The notes under the pieces were generated by a model. That model worked only from the letters and a program-made list of their open reading frames with translations. It searched no databases and had not been told where the DNA came from. Below, in pieces: positions 59,859 through 64,000 of a stretch of DNA of 64,000 bases. The number at the start of each line of letters is the position of its first letter. Position 1 is the first letter of the stretch. Position numbers and translations under genes: made by a program. This DNA comes from Lacinutrix himadriensis (GTDB taxonomy: Bacteria > Bacteroidota > Bacteroidia > Flavobacteriales > Flavobacteriaceae). Where the stretch lies: positions 186,001 to 250,000 of the forward strand of contig NZ_LIQI01000012.1 of NCBI RefSeq assembly GCF_001418105.1, in the 5' to 3' direction.

Positions 59859-61414
59859 TACTCGTTAATTTGATGTGTCGCTTTTAATAAGTCTGTAACC
59901 GTTTTCACAGGATTAAAAGTAATTAATGGAACTTCTACAAAAATGGTGTTCCAATGCGCCATAGATCCATTCCAAAGTCCAGGAAGCTCTAAAGCTTTTA
60001 AGTCTTTTCCTGTTTTTGTTTTCATGGTAATAAATGCTGTTTTTGGATCAACATATTTATTAAGATCAAACTTTTCTCCTTTATAATTTTTAATACCGCA
60101 AACAAGATCTACAGGATTAAAATGTGTTGCATTTTTTAATATTCTTTTTTGTGATTTATTCTTTTTATCAATTTGAGCAGACTCTACAATTTGCAATGAA
60201 ATGTTTCCGCTTTCGCCTTTAATCCAAAATGGCCCTCCTCCTGGTTCTCCTTCATTTTTCACCATCCCGCAAACGCGAATTGGTCTATTTAATTTTTCTC
60301 TTAAATATTCTATTTGATAGGTTTTTGAATATTTTTCAAATTCTATATTAATAACAACATGCAACTTGGTTTTTAAAAATTCGGCAATGGTTATGAGTTC
60401 TTTTTCCGAAAGGTCATTTTCTTCCAGTTTATGTAAATAAGCAAACGCTTTTTCTTGCAATTCAATTAACAAACCACCCAACATTTTCTTAGATTCTGCA
60501 ACTTCATTTTCGTATTTAGAAACTACAACATTATCTATGTTTTTAATAAAAATAACATCGGCATCTAATTGATTTAGATTATTTAAAAGTGCGCCATGAC
60601 CAGAAGGTCTAAACAGTAATTTACCATTATCTTCTCTAAAAGCTTCATTTTTTGGTGTTACTGCAATGGTATCTGTAGATTGGCATTGGTAAGAAAATGA
60701 AATATTGAATTTAGTCTTCGTTTTTGCCTCCACAATTTCTTCAATACGTTTAAATTCCGCATCAAAAATATTTTTGTGTTTTTCTGAAATAGTAAAGTGT
60801 AATTCGGCTTCATTATTAGAAGATGCATAAAGTGCTGCTTCAAACAAATGCTCTTCAAAAGCTGTGGAAACATGATCTTTATATTGATGAAAAGGAAGCA
60901 GTCCTTTTGGGTAGAAACCATAATTAAGCTTATCTGTTTCTAAAATGATTTTAATAAATTCTAATTTTTTTTCATCCTGAGAAAGGGAATTAAAATTCGG
61001 AATTAACTCATTTACTTTAGAAAGCGCTTGATCATAAAAAGGAAGTTTTTCAACACCTACTAAAAACAAAGACAACTCGGAAGCTTTATTTCTATTGATA
61101 TATGAATTTACACTTTCGTGATTGGCATCATATTCTTGTATAAATTGAAACAAAAATTTAAACATTCTTGTGGCTGCTCCAGAAGCTGGAACAAACTTTA
61201 GGATTGCTTTTTCGTTTCTTTTATTTTCAAAAAACTTAATGGCTTGGTTTTTTTCTGTTTCAGAAAACTTTAAAATACCATTGCCAATATTTGCAGCATC
61301 TTTTAAATTCACAAACGGAACTCCTGTTTTAAAAAGTTGTATTTGCGCATTAACTTTATCAACAGTTAAGTTTTTAGATGCTATTTGTTTTATATCTTTT
61401 TCTGTAAATTCCAC
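59858..61414 (-). CDS. DUF4301 protein
   Basis: A 518-residue cytoplasmic protein of the DUF4301 family. LKFVPASGAATRMFKFLFQF near residue 75 looks like a nucleotidyltransferase-type glycine-rich loop, which has led others to suggest a sugar-nucleotide or nucleotide-transfer role; the function is unknown. Other conserved blocks are FRPSGHGALLNNLNQLDADV and CGMVKNEGEPGGGPFW. It starts at a GTG (61412-61414) and overlaps the kinase gene by 25 bases. Confidence 0.8.
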   Translation of the reverse strand: MEFTEKDIKQIASKNLTVDKVNAQIQLFKTGVPFVNLKDAANIGNGILKFSETEKNQAIKFFENKRNEKAILKFVPASGAATRMFKFLFQFIQEYDANHESVNSYINRNKASELSLFLVGVEKLPFYDQALSKVNELIPNFNSLSQDEKKLEFIKIILETDKLNYGFYPKGLLPFHQYKDHVSTAFEEHLFEAALYASSNNEAELHFTISEKHKNIFDAEFKRIEEIVEAKTKTKFNISFSYQCQSTDTIAVTPKNEAFREDNGKLLFRPSGHGALLNNLNQLDADVIFIKNIDNVVVSKYENEVAESKKMLGGLLIELQEKAFAYLHKLEENDLSEKELITIAEFLKTKLHVVINIEFEKYSKTYQIEYLREKLNRPIRVCGMVKNEGEPGGGPFWIKGESGNISLQIVESAQIDKKNKSQKRILKNATHFNPVDLVCGIKNYKGEKFDLNKYVDPKTAFITMKTKTGKDLKALELPGLWNGSMAHWNTIFVEVPLITFNPVKTVTDLLKATHQINE

Positions 61415-61980
61415 TTCTTTCTTTTTAACAATTCATCTATATGTTTTACAGCTATCTCCAAACGCGTTTTCTTATCTCCTTTGAGCAAAACATAAGGTCT
61501 ATTATACTTTATTAAAGTCTCTTGAAAAGCTTGAAACATACTTAAACGTTCTTCTGGTTTATCTCGTAAATCATCTGCTTCCCAAGGCGTGTCAATATAC
61601 GTTAAAAAGTATACATCATATTTATTTTCTAACGCATATTTTTCAAGATAAGGATCACAAACCCCTGAATAATACGTTTCTGAATACACTTTGGTTTCTA
61701 ATAAATCGGTATCACAAATTAAAACAGAATTGGTTTTTTTAGCCAAATCATTCTCTAATTTCATTTGTCCTATAGCAATTGGCAACAAGTCTTTTGGCTC
61801 ACAAGTCTTACGTTCTTCATTCCATTTATCTTGCAGGTATTCTCTAGCGAATTCTGGTGTCCAAACCGAATTATAATGACGCGCCAATTCTTTTGACAAG
61901 GTTGTTTTTCCTGTAGATTCAGGACCAAAAAGCACTACTTTTACACAGTCACTTGGTTGTTGTCTAAGCTTTTCTTCCAT
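61390..61980 (-). CDS. NadR-like P-loop kinase
   Basis: A 196-residue ATP-binding protein similar to the ribosylnicotinamide kinase domain of NadR. The Walker A motif is GPESTGKTTL; TPEFAREYLQ and TYIDTPWEADDLRDKP are conserved in NadR kinases. The nucleotidyltransferase half of NadR is absent. PnuC-type transporters need a kinase to trap the substrate in the cytosol, so it may phosphorylate thiamine or nicotinamide riboside, according to what the adjacent transporter carries. It overlaps the transporter gene by 40 bases and DUF4301 by 25. Confidence 0.82.
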   Translation of the reverse strand: MEEKLRQQPSDCVKVVLFGPESTGKTTLSKELARHYNSVWTPEFAREYLQDKWNEERKTCEPKDLLPIAIGQMKLENDLAKKTNSVLICDTDLLETKVYSETYYSGVCDPYLEKYALENKYDVYFLTYIDTPWEADDLRDKPEERLSMFQAFQETLIKYNRPYVLLKGDKKTRLEIAVKHIDELLKRKKWNLQKKI

Positions 61981-62573
61981 GCTAAATATCCTAAAATTGC
62001 TATAAATGTAAATCCTAAATACTGAAAACTGGTAAAGGTAAATCCTTTATAAAAATACAAAGGAATAGAAATGATATCACCAATAATCCAGTAAATCCAG
62101 TTTTCTATTTTACGCTTAGCCATAAGCCACATACCAACAAAAAATATCGCTGTAGTTATGGTATCTACATAAGCAACCCAGCCGTTCCATTTATCAAATG
62201 TTTTATAAATACTAAAAACAAAAACTAGTGTTGCTAAAAAGATGGCTACGCTTATTTTTTTTTCCTTTTTGGTCGTTCTAGAAATTTGTGTTACATGACT
62301 CGCGTCCACTTTACGTGTCCAAATATACCAACCATAAACACTCATAATAAAGTAATAAGCGTTAATCATCATATCTCCTAAAAGTCCCCATTTTAACAAT
62401 AAATACACAAAAATGCAGGTACTTATCATTCCTGTTGGAAAAACTAAAATATTGTTTTTTCTAGAAAACCATACCGAAAGAAACCCAAAAATAACGGCAA
62501 CAATCTCTAATACAACATCTAGTGTTTGGTAGTCTGAATATTGACCGAATAAAAAATCAAAAATGAGGTTCAT
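61941..62573 (-). CDS. PnuC-family transporter (likely PnuT, thiamine)
   Basis: A 210-residue inner-membrane protein with seven hydrophobic segments of the PnuC fold. YYFIMSVYGWYIWTRK and WIYWIIGDIISIPLYFYKG are the family signatures (the WxxG and the W-W-D region). PnuC carries nicotinamide riboside, PnuT thiamine and PnuX riboflavin; the YkoF-like thiamine-binding gene next to it and the TPP-controlled receptor nearby favour PnuT. It overlaps the genes on either side. Confidence 0.85.
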   Translation of the reverse strand: MNLIFDFLFGQYSDYQTLDVVLEIVAVIFGFLSVWFSRKNNILVFPTGMISTCIFVYLLLKWGLLGDMMINAYYFIMSVYGWYIWTRKVDASHVTQISRTTKKEKKISVAIFLATLVFVFSIYKTFDKWNGWVAYVDTITTAIFFVGMWLMAKRKIENWIYWIIGDIISIPLYFYKGFTFTSFQYLGFTFIAILGYLAWKKSLDNNQVTV

Positions 62574-62817
62574 AGTCGCTTCTATTTGTTTTAACCACTT
62601 TCATTGTTAGTACAGAAATACCTACCTCTTCAAAAGAACGTTTTATTTCTTTATTTAAAAAAGGCATCAACGTATCATAATCTCCAAATATTTGGGTGCT
62701 TAACGGATTCTCTAAAACCTTAAATGGGGAGTTTCGTAATGCTTTTATAAAATTAATAACATGTTTTTCATAATCATCCTGTAAAGGAGAAAGCGTTAAG
62801 TCTACAGATATTTCCAT
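62557..62817 (-). CDS. YkoF/MTH1187-like thiamine-binding protein
   Basis: An 86-residue single-domain protein. MEISVDLTLSPLQDDYEKHV and STQIFGDYDTLMPFLN resemble the YkoF/thiamine-binding ferredoxin-like fold (the DUF77/MTH1187 group). In Bacillus, YkoF binds thiamine or HMP in the cytoplasm. It heads the overlapping operon, 17 bases over the PnuC-type gene, which supports a thiamine uptake function. A precise ligand is not proven. Confidence 0.75.
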   Translation of the reverse strand: MEISVDLTLSPLQDDYEKHVINFIKALRNSPFKVLENPLSTQIFGDYDTLMPFLNKEIKRSFEEVGISVLTMKVVKTNRSDYEPHF

Positions 62818-62901
62818 ATTTATTTCCCATAATAATGGGCGTTTTTTTATTAAACATTAATTTTATACCGACTTCTATTTCACGCTGTCGGGAACTATTT
62901 T

Positions 62902-63630
62902 TTATTTTTTCAACTCTTTAAAGAATGTTTCATCCTCTTCAAAAGCAGTACCAATAACTACCAAATCTGCTCCAGCTTGGTACGCTGTATCTAATTGTTC
63001 TTTACTTCGTATGCCGCCACCAACAATAACAGGGATTTTTAACTCCTCTTTTACGGCACAAATAATAGACGAAGGAATTGCTTTTTCTGCGCCACTTCCC
63101 GCTTCTAAATAGATAAGTTGCATACCAAGTAACTCTCCTGCTTTTGCGGTATCTACAATAGCTTGTACCTTATTAATTGGCATTGGCATTGTTTGCGTTA
63201 CGCGTTGTACCGCTGTTTCTTTTCCGTTTTCGATTAGCAAATAACCCGTTGGAATCACTTCTAAACTACTATTTCTTAATTTAGAAACCGAGGCTACGTG
63301 TTTTCCTATTAAATATTCCGGATTTCTACCGGACAACAAAGACAAATACAATATAGCGTTTGCATGATTGGTAATTTGCGATACATCTCCTGGAAATAAT
63401 ATGATTGGTAAGTTGGTATGTTTTTTTAATGCTAAAACAAGGTTTTCTGTTGCAAATGCTTCTACAGTACTTCCACCAACAAAAATATGTGTAGCAACCG
63501 AGCTGTTTAATTTTTGCATAAAACCGTCTAAACCTTCTGGTTTTGTTTTATCCGGATCTATTAAAACTGCTAAAAGCTTTTCCCCTTTTTCAATAGACTG
63601 TAATATGTTTTTATAAATACTTTTCATCAC
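62902..63630 (-). CDS. Geranylgeranylglyceryl/heptaprenylglyceryl phosphate synthase family protein
   Basis: A 242-residue TIM-barrel prenyltransferase of the PcrB/GGGPS type. LLAVLIDPDKTKPEGLD, SHIFVGGSTVE-like THIFVGGSTVEAF, LFPGDVSQIT, and IPVIVGGGIRSKEQLDTAY with the phosphate-binding GGGIRS are the conserved blocks. It joins a prenyl diphosphate to sn-glycerol-1-phosphate. In Bacteroidota the product is not fully understood. It is on the same strand as the thiamine operon, 84 bases upstream of it. Confidence 0.88.
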   Translation of the reverse strand: MMKSIYKNILQSIEKGEKLLAVLIDPDKTKPEGLDGFMQKLNSSVATHIFVGGSTVEAFATENLVLALKKHTNLPIILFPGDVSQITNHANAILYLSLLSGRNPEYLIGKHVASVSKLRNSSLEVIPTGYLLIENGKETAVQRVTQTMPMPINKVQAIVDTAKAGELLGMQLIYLEAGSGAEKAIPSSIICAVKEELKIPVIVGGGIRSKEQLDTAYQAGADLVVIGTAFEEDETFFKELKK

Positions 63631-63713
63631 CTAGGAATACACAAATGTTTTTCTTTTTATTTCTCTTAATAGGTCATCTTATCTTTAGTCTATTTTCTTT
63701 GCTCTAAAAAATA

Positions 63714-64000
63714 TTAAGCTGGTAAAGCATAAGCACAAGTAAATCCTTCAAACTCAAAAAATGTAGTTTGGTATCTATGTTTTTTTTCTTCGTAATCAAT
63801 CCAAGCTATAGTAGCACCTTCTTCAATGCTAAACGGAATGACCAATGTATGCTGTAAAAAACTCAATCCTGGAGTAGCAAACAATTTATATAAAGATTCC
63901 TTAATACACCAAATAACGGTTAGTTTCTGGATATAATCTGTTGCCTCCTTATCTAAATACACATTTTCATAATCTAAAAATTTATGCGCAATCACACCAA
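63714..64000 (-). CDS. 4'-phosphopantetheinyl transferase family protein (3' part)
   Basis: The N-terminal part lies beyond the window. The visible 95 residues contain VIWCIKESLYKLFATPG, the conserved WxxKExxxK block of Sfp-type transferases (here W-C-I-K-E-S-L-Y-K), which load the phosphopantetheine arm onto carrier proteins. The frame continues through base 64000, so the ATG-like GTG at 63995 is not its start. Confidence 0.82.
   Translation of the reverse strand, partial: GVIAHKFLDYENVYLDKEATDYIQKLTVIWCIKESLYKLFATPGLSFLQHTLVIPFSIEEGATIAWIDYEEKKHRYQTTFFEFEGFTCAYALPA

Noticed and set aside
1-64000. tRNA, rRNA, CRISPR or insertion sequences
   Set aside because: I looked for T-loop signatures (GGTTCGAAT-like) in the gaps, regularly spaced direct repeats and transposase frames; none was found. 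The single GGTTCAA match belongs to the TPP riboswitch.

Overview
The window is a 64 kb chromosomal segment of a low-GC, AT-rich member of the Flavobacteriaceae (Bacteroidota). The lineage call rests on six secretory proteins with C-terminal type IX secretion (T9SS) sorting domains, promoters with the Bacteroidota -7 box (TAnnTTTG), DUF families typical of Flavobacteriia (DUF4296, DUF4271, DUF4301, DUF3127, DUF3098), and short palindromic interspersed repeats of the kind seen in marine flavobacteria. A genus cannot be fixed from the sequence alone; Olleya, Lacinutrix or Winogradskyella-like is my guess. I see no rRNA, tRNA, CRISPR array, prophage or intact insertion sequence.

Layout. 0-11.6 kb: end of rimM, trmN6, a glutaryl-CoA dehydrogenase, a metallophosphoesterase, then ferredoxin and its NADP reductase with Fe-S carriers (NifU-type, Mrp) in a repeat-rich stretch, followed by an alkyltransferase-like protein, a LysE exporter, trmB, a glycosyltransferase and a PhoR/PhoB-type two-component pair. 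11.7-16.7 kb: three T9SS cargo genes; the first two share a recently duplicated 3' end, terminator and spacer. 16.7-30.1 kb: LuxE-like protein, YHS protein, tyrS, an NAD-dependent epimerase, a GT2-pyrC-DUF4296 operon, DUF4271 plus a HemD-like protein, a leucine-rich T9SS protein, pckA, DUF423, a saccharopine dehydrogenase-like protein and an Lrp regulator. 30.1-37.4 kb: a 1283-residue modular T9SS protein, a stand-alone tail-collar protein and a four-gene membrane protein/histidine kinase/LuxR-regulator cluster. 37.4-46.7 kb: BI-1 protein, YugP protease, leuS, then ftsX-lipoprotein-DUF3098-uppP-truB and a TonB-C-like protein. 46.8-56.5 kb: thioredoxin-like protein, tag, two tandem PPK2 genes, aat, DUF3127, flavin reductase, histidine kinase, HIT protein, greA, a lipoprotein, RDD and a frameshifted secreted protein. 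57-64 kb: a TPP-riboswitch-controlled TonB-dependent receptor and, on the same strand, an overlapping operon for a YkoF-like thiamine-binding protein, a PnuC/PnuT transporter, a NadR-like kinase, DUF4301 and ArfB, then a PcrB-type prenyltransferase and the end of a phosphopantetheinyl transferase.

The most coherent system is this last block: a predicted thiamine uptake route (riboswitch, outer-membrane receptor, inner-membrane PnuT, P-loop kinase as a possible metabolic trap, thiamine-binding protein). The most unusual non-coding signals are a family of short palindromes with conserved GTCAT and ATCT ends, one copy of which lies in frame inside leuS; two inverted palindrome pairs around the ferredoxin gene; and two copies of a three-stem element placed directly after stop codons (nifU and the saccharopine dehydrogenase-like gene). 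I also found a broken small secreted-protein gene (39.5 kb), a gene whose signal peptide is cut off by a frameshift in an 8-base homopolymer (56.4 kb), an orphan small-RNA candidate (56.8 kb) and a hairpin leader on greA.
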